Program-made: the position numbers and the translations under genes | Part shown: piece after piece, positions 42,687 to 52,969 of the stretch | How positions within the stretch are numbered: position 1 is the stretch's first letter | Layout of the letters: each line of letters starts with the position of its first letter | Notes under the pieces: model-generated | What the model was told of the DNA's origin: nothing | What the model saw: only the letters and a program-made list of their open reading frames with translations | The model's database searches: none | NCBI GenBank assembly: GCA_949825045.1 | Contig: OX463818.1 | Coordinates: forward strand, 29,404,906-29,468,905 | Source: Argyresthia goedartella | Taxonomy: Eukaryota; Arthropoda; Insecta; Lepidoptera; Argyresthiidae | Direction: 5' to 3' | DNA length: 64,000 bases

Positions 42687-43900
42687 GTAACATGCTAGAT
42701 ATTTTGAGTGCACCTGTTTATGACAATAGCATTGATGGTATTGAGATTCATTCGTATAAACCTTACGTCACTAGTTTTAATCGTAATGATGAAATTCGTA
42801 TACCAATTAATCAACAAGATCTGTACATACTCCCATCAGCAAGCACGTTATATTTGGAAGGTGTTGTCAATGTGTTTATGAAAGAATCAAAGGAAAAGGT
42901 TACTAGCGTGCAGTTTACAAATAATCCGCTGCTATACTTTTTTCAAGATATTCGTTATGAGCTAAATGGAGTTGAAGTTGACAAAGTTAAAAACGCTGGA
43001 ATTACTACTACAATGAAGTCACTTTTGTCTATGAATGAGAGTGAGTCCAAAATATCGAAAGCGTGGGGTTGGGATATCAGCGGTACAAAAAACACACAAT
43101 CGGGGAAATTTTCAGCCTCGATACCTCTAAGTAATATCCTAGGATTTGCAGAAGACTATAAAAAAGTTGTAATCAACTGTAAACATGAACTAGTTCTGCT
43201 TCGCAGTAACACAAACCTTAATGCATTACAATTAAACACTGGAGAAGTTGTAGAAGACGTTGAAATTCATAAAATTATATGGCGAGTTCCACATGTAAAA
43301 GTATCTGACGTAGAAAGAATCAATCTTCTTCGTTTGTTAGAAAATGATAGATCTATTCAAGTTCCCTTTAGAAATTGGGATTTGTACGAATATCCCTTGC
43401 TGCCTAGAACTACAAAGCACACATGGTCAATCAAAACATCTTCTCAGATCGAAAAACCTAGATATGTTATACTAGGGTTACAGACCAATCGCAAAAATGA
43501 TGCTCACAAAGACATGTCAGCATTCGATCATTATAATTTACGTGATGTAAAAGTATATCTTAACTCGACCTACTTTCCATACGATAATATGAACATAAGT
43601 TTCTCGAACAATAATATAGCTATATTATACGAGCAATACGTTCGATTTCAGCAGTCTTATTATGGCAGAAGAACTGAACCATTGTTAAGTGCAAAGGAGT
43701 TTAAAGATTTAGCTCCTCTATTTGTTATAGACTGTTCAAGACAAACCGATAACCTGAAATCGGGGCCCGTAGTTAATGTGCGCTTGGAGCTCGAGAGTGA
43801 AGTAGAGATACCAGATCAAACCTCTGCATATTGCCTTATCCTGAATGATTGTTTAATTGAATATAAACCATTGAGTAATATCGTTAGAAAACTATCATGA
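42683..43900 (+). CDS. Major capsid protein (double jelly roll, hexon-like)
   Basis: 405 aa, uninterrupted. The N-terminus (LDILSAPVYDNSIDGIEIH...) and the blocks LYFFQDIRYELNGVEVDK and RNDE-IRIPINQQD are typical of Maverick/adintovirus double-jelly-roll major capsid proteins. It would build the icosahedral shell. It starts in an ATGA overlap with the small basic gene and ends in an ATGA overlap with the next gene. Confidence 0.9.
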   Translation: MSNMLDILSAPVYDNSIDGIEIHSYKPYVTSFNRNDEIRIPINQQDLYILPSASTLYLEGVVNVFMKESKEKVTSVQFTNNPLLYFFQDIRYELNGVEVDKVKNAGITTTMKSLLSMNESESKISKAWGWDISGTKNTQSGKFSASIPLSNILGFAEDYKKVVINCKHELVLLRSNTNLNALQLNTGEVVEDVEIHKIIWRVPHVKVSDVERINLLRLLENDRSIQVPFRNWDLYEYPLLPRTTKHTWSIKTSSQIEKPRYVILGLQTNRKNDAHKDMSAFDHYNLRDVKVYLNSTYFPYDNMNISFSNNNIAILYEQYVRFQQSYYGRRTEPLLSAKEFKDLAPLFVIDCSRQTDNLKSGPVVNVRLELESEVEIPDQTSAYCLILNDCLIEYKPLSNIVRKLS

Positions 43901-44385
43901 ATACAAAAACTTTATTTGTAGATATACAGGGATTTAAAAGTAATAAAAATGATTTTATTATTAAAGAACTCGCGATAGCTACTGCTGAATATACTCAAGT
44001 ATTTCTCGTTAAGCCTCCATATCCTTATCGATGTTTAACTGATGTGGAAAAAAAACATGTTAAATGGATTCAAAACAATCTGGGCTACAGATGGGCCGAG
44101 GGACACATAGACTTTCTTCAATTCAAAAAGATAATTATACCTTATTTAGAAAACAAACGAATTATAGTTAAAGGTCTAGAAAAAGTAAAATGGCTTAAGG
44201 AGTTATGTGATAACTGTACAATAACAAACATAGAAGAAAAAGGATGTCCGAATTTAAAACAGTTGTTTGTAATGTTTAACTCGCATCTTAATGATTTCAG
44301 TTGTATAACTCATAAATCCAATTGTGCTCTACGAAACGTATTATGTATTAAAAAATGGTTTAAAGATAACCAAATAGCTATGTAA
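43897..44385 (+). CDS. Conserved Maverick protein with RNase H/exonuclease-like pattern
   Basis: 162 aa. The start (LFVDIQGFK) resembles the first DEDD exonuclease motif with the D-x-E glutamate replaced by Gln. A central VKGLEKVKWLKEL is followed by GCPNLKQL, and the C-terminus has H-x3-CALRNVLCIKKW, reminiscent of Exo III with Asp replaced. It may be a catalytically dead nuclease fold. The pattern match is by eye. Its ATG overlaps the capsid stop (ATGA). Confidence 0.65.
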   Translation: MNTKTLFVDIQGFKSNKNDFIIKELAIATAEYTQVFLVKPPYPYRCLTDVEKKHVKWIQNNLGYRWAEGHIDFLQFKKIIIPYLENKRIIVKGLEKVKWLKELCDNCTITNIEEKGCPNLKQLFVMFNSHLNDFSCITHKSNCALRNVLCIKKWFKDNQIAM

Positions 44386-44572
44386 TTATTTTACTATTGT
44401 TATATGAGTGTATGCTTTCTTATCGATTAGTTTTAAAAATAAATATTAATAAATGTGATTGTTTACCTAAATTATTGATTTTATTTCATCATCTCTTTAA
44501 ACTACACAAGAGTTAAAGTGCATAAATGAAACATCAAAATAAATTAATATAAACTTTTATTTATTCACTTAT
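44386..44572. terminator. Convergent 3' ends with polyadenylation signals
   Basis: It separates plus- and minus-strand genes. AATAAA-type signals occur on both strands (plus at about 44438; minus within 44556-44572). Confidence 0.5.
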
Positions 44573-45038
44573 TTAAATAGAATCATTGCATATTTTTTTA
44601 CTAATTTTATTCACTAAATTCTCTGACAAGTCCATTATTTCATCAACTACTTCCGATTGTATGTACTGTACGCTTACAACACTATCATCTGAATTTGTAG
44701 AAGTCTGAGGTCCATTTAAGTCATGAATTTCTATCTTAATCAAACGAAGAGCTCTTTTCGGGGCCTTTGTTATTACGTATGATGATAACACTGCAGGATT
44801 TAATTTCTTTCTGTCCCATCTGTTCTTCTTCTTCTTTTTCTTTTCCTTAGTGTCTTGACTGAGTGTAGAATTTTGCAGAACGTCATCATAATTTTGAGGC
44901 TGAGCATGTTGGAACCACAAGTCGGAGGGATCCATTGACTGTAAAACGAAAAACATGATATAGTTTCCTGTGAAAATAAACTTTATAATAATCATATAAA
45001 AATAGTCAGTATGTTTTTACCTCGTTTAATATAGACAT
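44573..45038 (-). CDS. Spliced small basic Maverick protein (two exons)
   Basis: Exon 1 is 45038-45021 (six codons from ATG) with donor GAG|GTAAAA. Exon 2 is 44938-44573 with acceptor TTTTACAG. The 82-nt intron is phase 0 and gives 127 aa. The product has a DPSDLWFQ N-terminal motif, a Lys run (KEKKKKKKNRW) and an acidic end, so a nuclear or DNA-associated role is possible. Without splicing, translation could start at the internal ATG 44935. The family is unknown. Confidence 0.6.
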
Positions 45039-45598
45039 ATTATCTTGTTGTAATGAACTGCGTCCTCTTCTTTAGCTACCTTCTTTAGAAATGGTCATTG
45101 TTACGTTGTAATTAAACAAATCACATAACCTTGCATTTCTTCATAAAATTATGCTTACGTTAACATTGACATATTATCATGTTTTTCAAATTGAGTTCAT
45201 TGAACACAACACGTGTTATATTCACGTTGCGATTAGTCATCATAATCATTTCAACGTTATCGCTTTCAAGCGTTATGTTCCATCTTTTAGAAATCATTCT
45301 AAAGTAACCTCTACATACAAGTCCACTCCGGCTGATTTCTAACGACTGTACCTAACTATGTATGTAATGTAGTAGGGTATGTTGTAACAATAAGCTTAGA
45401 AAGAAACACGAAACATAATCCGAGAACACATTATTTATTTTAATATAACAATTTTTACTTAAAAGCTAGTTTAGAGTCTAGTTATATTAGTAAATATCAG
45501 GTCCAAATGTCGTCAAAAGTTGATGTTTTATTTTCAATATAACAATATTCACTTACAAGCTATAGTTTAGAGACTAATTATATTCATACATATACGGC
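45039..45598. other. Spacer between polB and the spliced gene
   Basis: It contains two similar segments at about 45420-45490 and 45520-45595 ('aagcta(g/t)(t/a)(t/g)ttagagt/actagttatatt'), directly after the polB stop. No ORF is supported. Confidence 0.45.
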
Positions 45599-48500
45599 TT
45601 AAAATGCTGATTCATGACCCCATGAAAGAGTTGATATTTTATTTTTTAGAATGATGCGCTTATCATCATTACTTGAGAGAGCTATTTTATTAAGCGACTG
45701 TGTGAAAATTTCATGTTTTAATGACCTAAATACCATATTTTTTTTCCTAACTAAATTATTATCTAATAACACACCTTTATAGTCCTTAAAACTCAATGTT
45801 TTTACAACAGATTTTTTGGTTCCTTTAGCTTTTTTTAATTCAGTATCTTCAGTTTTTATAGAATAAAGTTTAGACCGTAGGCCTACAAACTCAACTAAAA
45901 GCTGACCTCCTAGCTCGTCTTTAAATAACCCAGGCACTTTTTTATTATGCCTCCTTATACCGTACATATTATTACTCGCGTAGTTGCTGGTGTCGAAGTA
46001 TTGAGGGAAATTGTATTTTATGTCTTTGTAGACATTTTTCGTTGTTATGGAATACAGAAAACTGTCGGTGTCTGTATAACACATTTTTATATTAGGGCCA
46101 TAAAAAGGTTTCATAACAGAATAATGAAAGTCATACATATGACTCTTAGATATTTCCAAAACAGAAAAACCAATGTAAATCGGTTTATCGAGAGTAATTT
46201 TTTCAGGATTCATCTGGACGGCTACAAAATTTTCAGTAAAAATAGTTGAGCTATGGTAATTAGGTCGAGCTATTAGTTGCTCTGCGCCTAAATGTTTTTT
46301 CGTTTTGTTATTTTTATCAGACCACTGATTTACTAATTTAACATTTAACCTTTTTTCCGTGTCTTCTAGGGTTTTACCAAAAATGCTGTTATTTAATAAT
46401 TTAAAAAAGTCTTGTTCAAATTGAGATTTAGCTTTTTGTCTCAATTCCGTATTTAAATCAATATATTGTTTCAAATATGGACCTTGTTTAAATTTAATAA
46501 CTCTGTGTATGCTTTTCAATTTTAGCCCATGTTTCAGACACGTTTTCAAATGAATATAGTGTATGACATAATTATATTTATCATACAAATTCGGTATCAG
46601 TTTACTCGTTTTCGATCCAGGCGGTACAAATTTTTGTGGGCAGAAAGGTAAATCGTTATGATGATCATGCAGAGATTCAGGATATTCTAGATCGACATCA
46701 AAAATGTAACCTACATCTGAATTGTCTTGTAAACAGAGAATGTCAGAAACTTGAAACATAGGATTTTCAATCAATTCAAAATCAGAGTGCGGTAAATAAC
46801 TACACATAGCAAATCCATACAAATTATTACAATCTATATACAGTAAGTAATTATCAGGATCCGAGGGGTTGTAGTTCGAGAGGTACTTATTATTAGCACT
46901 GGCATAGCGAGTAGAACATAAACAAACACCTCCGCGAATACCTTTTTGTATCATTCTAATAATTTCCAGATCATCTATTAATTCTAATTTTACTTCTGTT
47001 TTTAACAGCATTGCATCGAAGCTTAAGCTGGGAGCCGTTATGTAAAAGGCTGGGTCTAACCTATAATTATTTTTACACGTCTTTCTAAAACTCTCAAAAA
47101 TATCCGTCAACAGCATTACATCTGATTTTAAGTATAGATCGGTATATTGACCAAGGTTTGACAAATGGAACAATCGCCACACACAATGTGCGTGAGCATA
47201 ATCTGACTCTGAAATAACCTGATCAGTTAAACTGCTGTAGAAACACTCACGCGGCGGTAATTTATTTTCATCATAACGTTTCCACTTATTCATGTACTCG
47301 TAAGGATAAATACCTTTACGTCTCAATAACTCGAATTGCTGTTTATCGGGGTAGCAATGAGAGAGGTGAATAAAATCTTCAATTGCTAAATTTTCTGCAA
47401 CTTTTTCTAAACTAGTACCTAAAAATGCGAATGAGTCGACAAAACGAACAGCCATATAGTCATTATTGTTAACAGGAAAGAACTTTGTAAATGACACATA
47501 GTTTTCTTTTGTTTTTGCGATAACATTTATGTTTCCGTGCATTTCACCTAGCTCTCGTATAAACAAATGACAGTCATAGCCTGACAGATTGTGGAAAAAA
47601 ATTGGGACAAATGATTTAGGGAGCTTAAATCGAAGGTTACAATAATCATGTGCTGCCCCGCGGTAGCGTCCAGTCAAATGACAATGATCTCTTACCTTTC
47701 CTTCAAACATTATCTTATTACAGAGGTAACAATATTTTGACTCTAAAAAGTTTTTCAGCTCATTTTCAGTAAGGGGTAACATGTCGATTGGATCGTTTAG
47801 TATTTTACTTATCGTTTCAACGTCATCGCCCAATATTTTTAAAAACTGCTGAACACAGTCCGGACCTCGGTAAGATCGATACCGATTTAAAGACGCATCG
47901 TAGGAGCAAACAATATAATATCCGAACGCTACTGGAATGTGTTTTTGAATCGTTTCCGTAAAATTCGACTTTTTCTCCGAACAGGGTTGTAACATAGACT
48001 CAAAATCTGCGTAAATGACAAATGGCATATCATGCATGCGTTCGAAATGTTTGAACTGTATCAACGTCCCTTTATCAGGCAATGACGTTTTAACACCACT
48101 GCACACATGCTCATTACGCTTTTTATCATTAGAAAAAAATAACAAGCAATCATCACAAAAAAATATTCTTCCATCATGTTTAGTTATCTGAGATCTTACC
48201 AGCCTACTCAAATCCTTAATAAGACAATAATGTGTTAGCGCACCTGATTCCAAAAACAATAAATTTATACGATTCTTCCGCCCCTTGTGAACAGATTTGT
48301 ATAAAGGTCCAATAACAACCGACTTTTCACTGAGACCATAAATATTAATACTTATGTTATCGTTGTTCTTTTCAAAGACCTTTACATCCCTGAAACCTGC
48401 CGGAAACGTCATGTTTTTTGTGTTCAGCACAGTGTCGAAATGAGGATATGAACTCGTTCGGTGTGAATTTTGTTGTGCAGGAAATAAAGCTGCCATTATG

Positions 48501-49159
48501 CACCATAGAAAACAAAAGTCATCTGAGTTCTGAATATTGACACACGCCCGTTTTAATTTAATAGGTCTAGGAAGATCGATAAACCCTGAACCTCTTAGCG
48601 GATTATATTTGTTGATATTGACTTCCAGATAAGAATTTGCTACAAAGCTCCAACCACTGTCTCTCTCCTGAAATTCATCGATTTTTGCAACAATTACATT
48701 TACAGCGTTTTTGTAAATATCTTCAAAATCATAATGTTTGTGAATGACTATATTAGGCGTGGCGAACGATTTAATCTCCCGTTCATCATTCTTAGGTAAG
48801 GAGAACTCAGCAAACAGTTCAAAATTTACCTTAACGCTGTTAAAGGAGCCGATCCGCGCCTCTATCAGCTCACGTACGCGTGACCGCAGCGAGCGCAGAT
48901 AGATGTTCGGAGGGCAAGCATTAGAGCCCGCGCCGCCCGCCGCCGCCCCCGAGTCCACGTTGCTTAGTCTGTACGTTGCGATTCGACTGCGGAAAGCACT
49001 GGATATCTTCTCAAGACCCTCACCCTTAATAACAGCATTATTATTTTTGTGTACAGTGCTGCGCAAATGAGCTGACAAACTTTTACTTTTTACAGAGACA
49101 TCACAGGATGTACAATATACTAATCTATTATTAGACATCTTAATTATATGTAAGGACAA
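45599..49159 (-). CDS. Protein-primed family B DNA polymerase
   Basis: 1186 aa, no breaks. N-terminal C2H2-like finger: Cys16, Cys19, His31, His37. Exonuclease motifs are YADFES (about residue 380), FHNLSGYDCHLF (about 520) and YLKSDVMLLTD (about 675). Between the first two is a zinc-type segment CYLC...DHCHLTGRYRGAAHDYC, as in EndoVII/HNH-linked viral polymerases. Polymerase motifs are YIDCNNLYG (about 770), KLLNNSIFGKT (about 915) and YTDTDSF (about 1025). It replicates the linear element from a protein primer. The start could also be ATG 49138. The gene starts near the spliced exon-array gene, also on the minus strand. Confidence 0.95.
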   Translation of the reverse strand: MSLHIIKMSNNRLVYCTSCDVSVKSKSLSAHLRSTVHKNNNAVIKGEGLEKISSAFRSRIATYRLSNVDSGAAAGGAGSNACPPNIYLRSLRSRVRELIEARIGSFNSVKVNFELFAEFSLPKNDEREIKSFATPNIVIHKHYDFEDIYKNAVNVIVAKIDEFQERDSGWSFVANSYLEVNINKYNPLRGSGFIDLPRPIKLKRACVNIQNSDDFCFLWCIMAALFPAQQNSHRTSSYPHFDTVLNTKNMTFPAGFRDVKVFEKNNDNISINIYGLSEKSVVIGPLYKSVHKGRKNRINLLFLESGALTHYCLIKDLSRLVRSQITKHDGRIFFCDDCLLFFSNDKKRNEHVCSGVKTSLPDKGTLIQFKHFERMHDMPFVIYADFESMLQPCSEKKSNFTETIQKHIPVAFGYYIVCSYDASLNRYRSYRGPDCVQQFLKILGDDVETISKILNDPIDMLPLTENELKNFLESKYCYLCNKIMFEGKVRDHCHLTGRYRGAAHDYCNLRFKLPKSFVPIFFHNLSGYDCHLFIRELGEMHGNINVIAKTKENYVSFTKFFPVNNNDYMAVRFVDSFAFLGTSLEKVAENLAIEDFIHLSHCYPDKQQFELLRRKGIYPYEYMNKWKRYDENKLPPRECFYSSLTDQVISESDYAHAHCVWRLFHLSNLGQYTDLYLKSDVMLLTDIFESFRKTCKNNYRLDPAFYITAPSLSFDAMLLKTEVKLELIDDLEIIRMIQKGIRGGVCLCSTRYASANNKYLSNYNPSDPDNYLLYIDCNNLYGFAMCSYLPHSDFELIENPMFQVSDILCLQDNSDVGYIFDVDLEYPESLHDHHNDLPFCPQKFVPPGSKTSKLIPNLYDKYNYVIHYIHLKTCLKHGLKLKSIHRVIKFKQGPYLKQYIDLNTELRQKAKSQFEQDFFKLLNNSIFGKTLEDTEKRLNVKLVNQWSDKNNKTKKHLGAEQLIARPNYHSSTIFTENFVAVQMNPEKITLDKPIYIGFSVLEISKSHMYDFHYSVMKPFYGPNIKMCYTDTDSFLYSITTKNVYKDIKYNFPQYFDTSNYASNNMYGIRRHNKKVPGLFKDELGGQLLVEFVGLRSKLYSIKTEDTELKKAKGTKKSVVKTLSFKDYKGVLLDNNLVRKKNMVFRSLKHEIFTQSLNKIALSSNDDKRIILKNKISTLSWGHESAF

Positions 49160-49424
49160 AACCTAAGAAATGATAAATAAAACCTATCTAAAGTCTCCAC
49201 AATATAAAAGGGTCGGTAGCCCAAACTAAATTTAACCTTATTACGTCAGTGACACGGACGCTGTCACCGAGCCTTTTATTTTGTGAAGACTGTACCTAAG
49301 TTACACCTAATTTTTACTACCTACCTACCTTTCGTGGGGCCTACAATAAAGGATGCCTGCCTACCTAATAAATTATAAAGTAAACATAGTAAACTTATTA
49401 AATAAATTTTATTAACCAATAAAT

Positions 49425-50783
49425 CTAATCTAAGTTTTTCTTATCACCGAAGAAAAATCCCTCTTCAGTAAAAGACGTCTTGCAGAGTTTTAAGAGCTCT
49501 CGCAGGAGTCCCAGTTGTGGTGAATTGAAGTCAGCTTGATACTTCAATGCCAGCACCGCCTTCTCGTAGCGTTTGCGAGGTTCCACGTCTTTGATATCCG
49601 CCACCTGGTAGAGTTTCAGGTCCAAGTAGAGGTCACCCTCCAGTTTAATACTTCGCCGCACGACGCCGTCGGCAACCCGCTTCGAGTATGAAGACCTCAG
49701 CTCTGGTTTCTTACAGATCACCTCGTCCTCGCTTTCGGAATCCAAAGCGCGCCAACTCTCTTCAGGCTTCTTAGTAACAACGCTCTGCTGCACCTTGCGT
49801 TTGGCTGGAGGCTTCAGGTCCTTTTGCGGTTTGCGTCTGTGAAACAAAACAAAAGTTATTTACTGGACGTCTAGATACCTAAATATTGACAGAAAAATAT
49901 AGAAAGAGAGATTTTAGAATCCCTGTTAAAACTAAACACATAATATATCGTGACATAGCCTTATTTTATTCATACTTGCTGCTCGGTTCGAACTAGGATT
50001 CATGTATTAAAAGTCACAAAAAATATTCACCTTTGTACTGTATCGTCGTCAGATTCGGCGGCACGCTTCGATGATGTCTGCTTAGCGGGAACCTTCCTTT
50101 TGTTCCTGAAAACATAAACATCACTGTAGCATATTGCAATTGTGTAGAATGTAATTATCAAAATCTATCGTTGAAAATAAAAACTTAATTACCTCACAAT
50201 CTCCGATTCCTCATCCGATTCAGCTACACGCTTTGATGCCGTCGGCTTAGCGGGAACCTTCCTTTTGTTCCTGAAAACATAAACATCACTGTAGCATATT
50301 GCAATTGTGTAGAATGTAATTATCAAAATCTATCGTTGAAAATAAAAACTTAATTACCTCACAATCTCCGATTCCTCATCCGATTCGGCTACACGCTTTG
50401 ATGCCGTCGGCTTAGCGGGAACCTTCCTTTTGTTCCTGAAAACATAAACATCACTGTAGCATATTTCAATTTTGTAAAATGTTATTTATCAAAATCTATA
50501 GTTCAAAATAATAAGTTAATTACCTCACAATCTCCGATTCCTCGTCCGATTCGACTACACGCTTTGTTGACTTTGTAGCGGCTTTCTTTTTGTTGCTGTT
50601 AACAATAAAATATGATAGTCTATGTGAGTACCAGGGTGACGTAATATTATGAGAGCATAATAAAGATATACGTATAGCTGGTATAATGATATTTACCATA
50701 AGAAAGCAGCCTCGTCGTCCGTTTCAAACGAGTTCCGCTTCTCATTAGTCGCAGCCTTCTTCGTGTAGTACTCAGTGTCCGAC
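49425..50783 (-). CDS. Spliced Maverick gene with tandemly duplicated exons
   Basis: Predicted exons in reading order are 50783-50697, 50595-50524, 50435-50358, 50270-50193, 50105-50031 and a last exon from about 49838 to 49425. All internal exons are multiples of 3 (87, 72, 78, 78, 75 nt), share one phase and have GT-AG borders. Four of them encode near-copies of an about 25-residue unit with a basic start (NKRKVPAK or similar), KR and an acidic SDEESE end. The last exon gives a 136-residue helical domain (YLDLKLYQVADIKDV, LLRELLKLCKTSF). The 5' exon with the start codon was not found. It is probably nuclear; the role is unknown. Confidence 0.6.
50031..50600. repeat. 165-bp tandem exon-intron repeats
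   Basis: Units start at 50105, 50270, 50435 and 50595 (exon starts, minus strand). The spacing is 165, 165 and 160 bp. Introns are nearly identical too, for example 'aacataaacatcactgtagc' in three copies, so whole exon-intron units were duplicated. Confidence 0.88.
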
Positions 50784-50989
50784 CTAAAAATAAAAATAAG
50801 TACATATGTAGGTAAATGAGAAAATAAAACTAGAATATAGCTTACCAACACTCTTGCAGTACCTAAGATTAATTAGTTACAATGTAAAAACGTAAGACAT
50901 GGAAAGACTAGTAAGATATCAAATAATTACATGGTATAGGTATATTCGATTATTATAACCCATTTGATCCGTCTACCGGCTAATACAAT

Positions 50990-51114
50990 GTAGTACCCAT
51001 TTTACGTACTACACTTGCATTCAAACAGGTTATAAAGCTTTTCGAATAAGTTATAACTACTTATTTGGTCCGTCTTCCGGCTTATACCAGGTAGTTCTCC
51101 TTTTATGAACTACC
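50990..51114. repeat. Two hairpins of the Maverick right arm, inverted copies
   Basis: GTAGTAC/GTACTAC at 50990-51012 and GGTAGTTC/GAACTACC at 51090-51114, each with a 9-nt loop. 'ccgtcttccggcttata'-type sequence flanks them. The same hairpins occur in reverse orientation at 52.55-52.9 kb. Confidence 0.75.
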
Positions 51115-51129
51115 CTAGTATCCAAACAA

Positions 51130-52550
51130 ATAGTTATAAGCTTTGTACACCATCTATGCAAAACAAAAAACATACAATTAGTCAAGAACTATGTCTATAA
51201 AAATAACTTAAAAAACTTACTGACATGATTGTAACGCAGTGGATACGCAGCTTGCAGCAGGGATATGAAGACGGGGCGCGGTGGACCTGGAGCGCGAGCA
51301 CTAGCGTGAACGTCTGTAGCTTGGTGTTACTACCAACAATGGTACAAAAGTAATTGATAATTTTTCTTTCGATTTTGGTAGTTTTATTGGAAATAAATGA
51401 TGAGCATGCAAGTAATTTACAGGGTGTAATAATGAAGTCATTGTTTGTCGATACCTATTCAGTGGCGTGAAAAACTAGATTCATGAGAAAGTTTTATTAG
51501 CATTATCTATGCATAACATTTTAATTTTAACTATAAATATATTTTCCTGGTATGTATATTTACAAAACTTCACTGCGGTGTAATGAACAAATAATCATAA
51601 GAATAGTTAATTACTTACGTTTTACTCCTTACGTTTGATATAAGTAATCAACTCATAGGACAAGAAAAAAAATAAAAAATAAAATAACTCATTTACGTTA
51701 TCAGTTATACCTTCAGAAATCTTGTTCAGAATAAATACCTAACCTAGTAACAACAACCTATGCTGTTAGCAAAAATAAACTCAATTATATTTACAACATA
51801 ATACTCATTTACACCCTGTATAAATTTGCACACTTGCGACTATGCAAAAAATAATAGAGGTAAAATAAAATCAATTAAATGTGATGACAAACAATACCGC
51901 CAGCGGGTAACGTGAGACCGGCATCCGTCATCGATTGCATTGTTATACGAAAGCAAATCACACTAGGGTTACCAGATACAATTTATTAAAACCGGCATTG
52001 GTAACTGTGGCGATGAGCTAGCCCTATCATACCTACGTCTAACATCACATAAAATGTGTCGTGTAAAAGCTATAATCATTAATGATATGTTACATTACGT
52101 ACTTTACTTACATACGTTGTACTTACCATGGATATTATACGATTCAATGACTCGCTTTACCATGCGAAGTATATTTGATACTTGCAGCGTGCTAGTTGGT
52201 GCAGTTAACGTTACAAACTCACTTTAACATTAAAGTTTTGTTTTTGTATAGTCTCATTTCGATAAAAGTTGCAACAGTTAAGGAACATTTAGAAGATGGT
52301 AACACCAAATTTTACTTTAAATAATAGATTTTAAATTTATTTATGTGAAGTGAAGTTAGTGGACACATCGTGTGTTGTTAATCCTTTAAATTATGATCAC
52401 CTTGATTACAAAACTCCCTGAAGAACCAGGCTTTCAAGAAAGACAAAGCAGATCTGGTTGGGATAAGTACAAAACGAACATATTTCTTGGATTAATACGC
52501 ATTGATGGTCTCTGTGTTGCTGAAAACAAATGGTGTAGTTGTTTAGATAC
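51130..52550. other. Maverick right-arm non-coding region
   Basis: AT-rich, with no supportable ORF. A donor-like ATGTCA|GTAAGT on the minus strand at about 51222 might belong to a first exon of the exon-array gene, but its phase does not fit the exon at 50783. Confidence 0.4.
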
Positions 52551-52553
52551 TAG

Positions 52554-52950
52554 GGTAGTTCATGAAAGGAGAACTACCTGGTATAAGCCGGAAGACGGAC
52601 TAAACAAACATCTTATGTTTCAGCTTCCTTTCAGTTGTTATTTAGTATATATTTACATTGTCAAAGTGAAAGTGTAGAGTCATTTGTGTAGCTGAGCAGA
52701 AAAATGGTAAGTTAAAAATAGGATATTATATTGAAAATCTAAAATTACTTGTCTGGATGCAAGTGTAGTACGTAAAATGAGTACCACATTGTATTAGCCG
52801 GAAGACGGACCAAATGAGTGATTATAGGTTTCCGAAATTATATTGAAAACTAAAATTACTTGTCTGGATGCAAGTGTAGTACGTAAAATGAGTACTACAT
52901 TGTATTAGCCGGAAGACGGACCAAATGAGTGATTATAAGTTTCCGAAATT
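52554..52950. repeat. Hairpin-bearing tandem repeats next to the right TIR
   Basis: Hairpins occur at 52554-52578 (GGTAGTTC/GAACTACC), 52765-52787 (one mismatch) and 52876-52898 (GTAGTAC/GTACTAC). The last two lie in a tandem pair of about 113-bp units with 'cttgtctggatgcaagtg' before and 'gccggaagacggaccaaatg' after the hairpin. They are inverted relative to 50.99-51.11 kb. Confidence 0.75.
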
Positions 52951-52969
52951 ATATTGAAATGAATTTGAA

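Noticed and set aside
45947..46249. Plus-strand ORF inside polB
   Set aside because: It lies fully antisense to conserved polymerase motifs.
50031..50600. CRISPR-like regularly spaced direct repeats
   Set aside because: The repeats are whole exon-intron units with splice borders and coding phase, in a eukaryotic element; no cas genes or unique spacers.
51200..51300. First exon of the exon-array gene (ATGTCA|GTAAGT)
   Set aside because: The donor is good, but joining it to the exon at 50783 gives an immediate stop, and the compatible frame has no ATG.
52393..52677. A 94-aa ORF in the Maverick right arm
   Set aside because: It runs through the repeated hairpin unit and has no family motif or splice support; judged chance.
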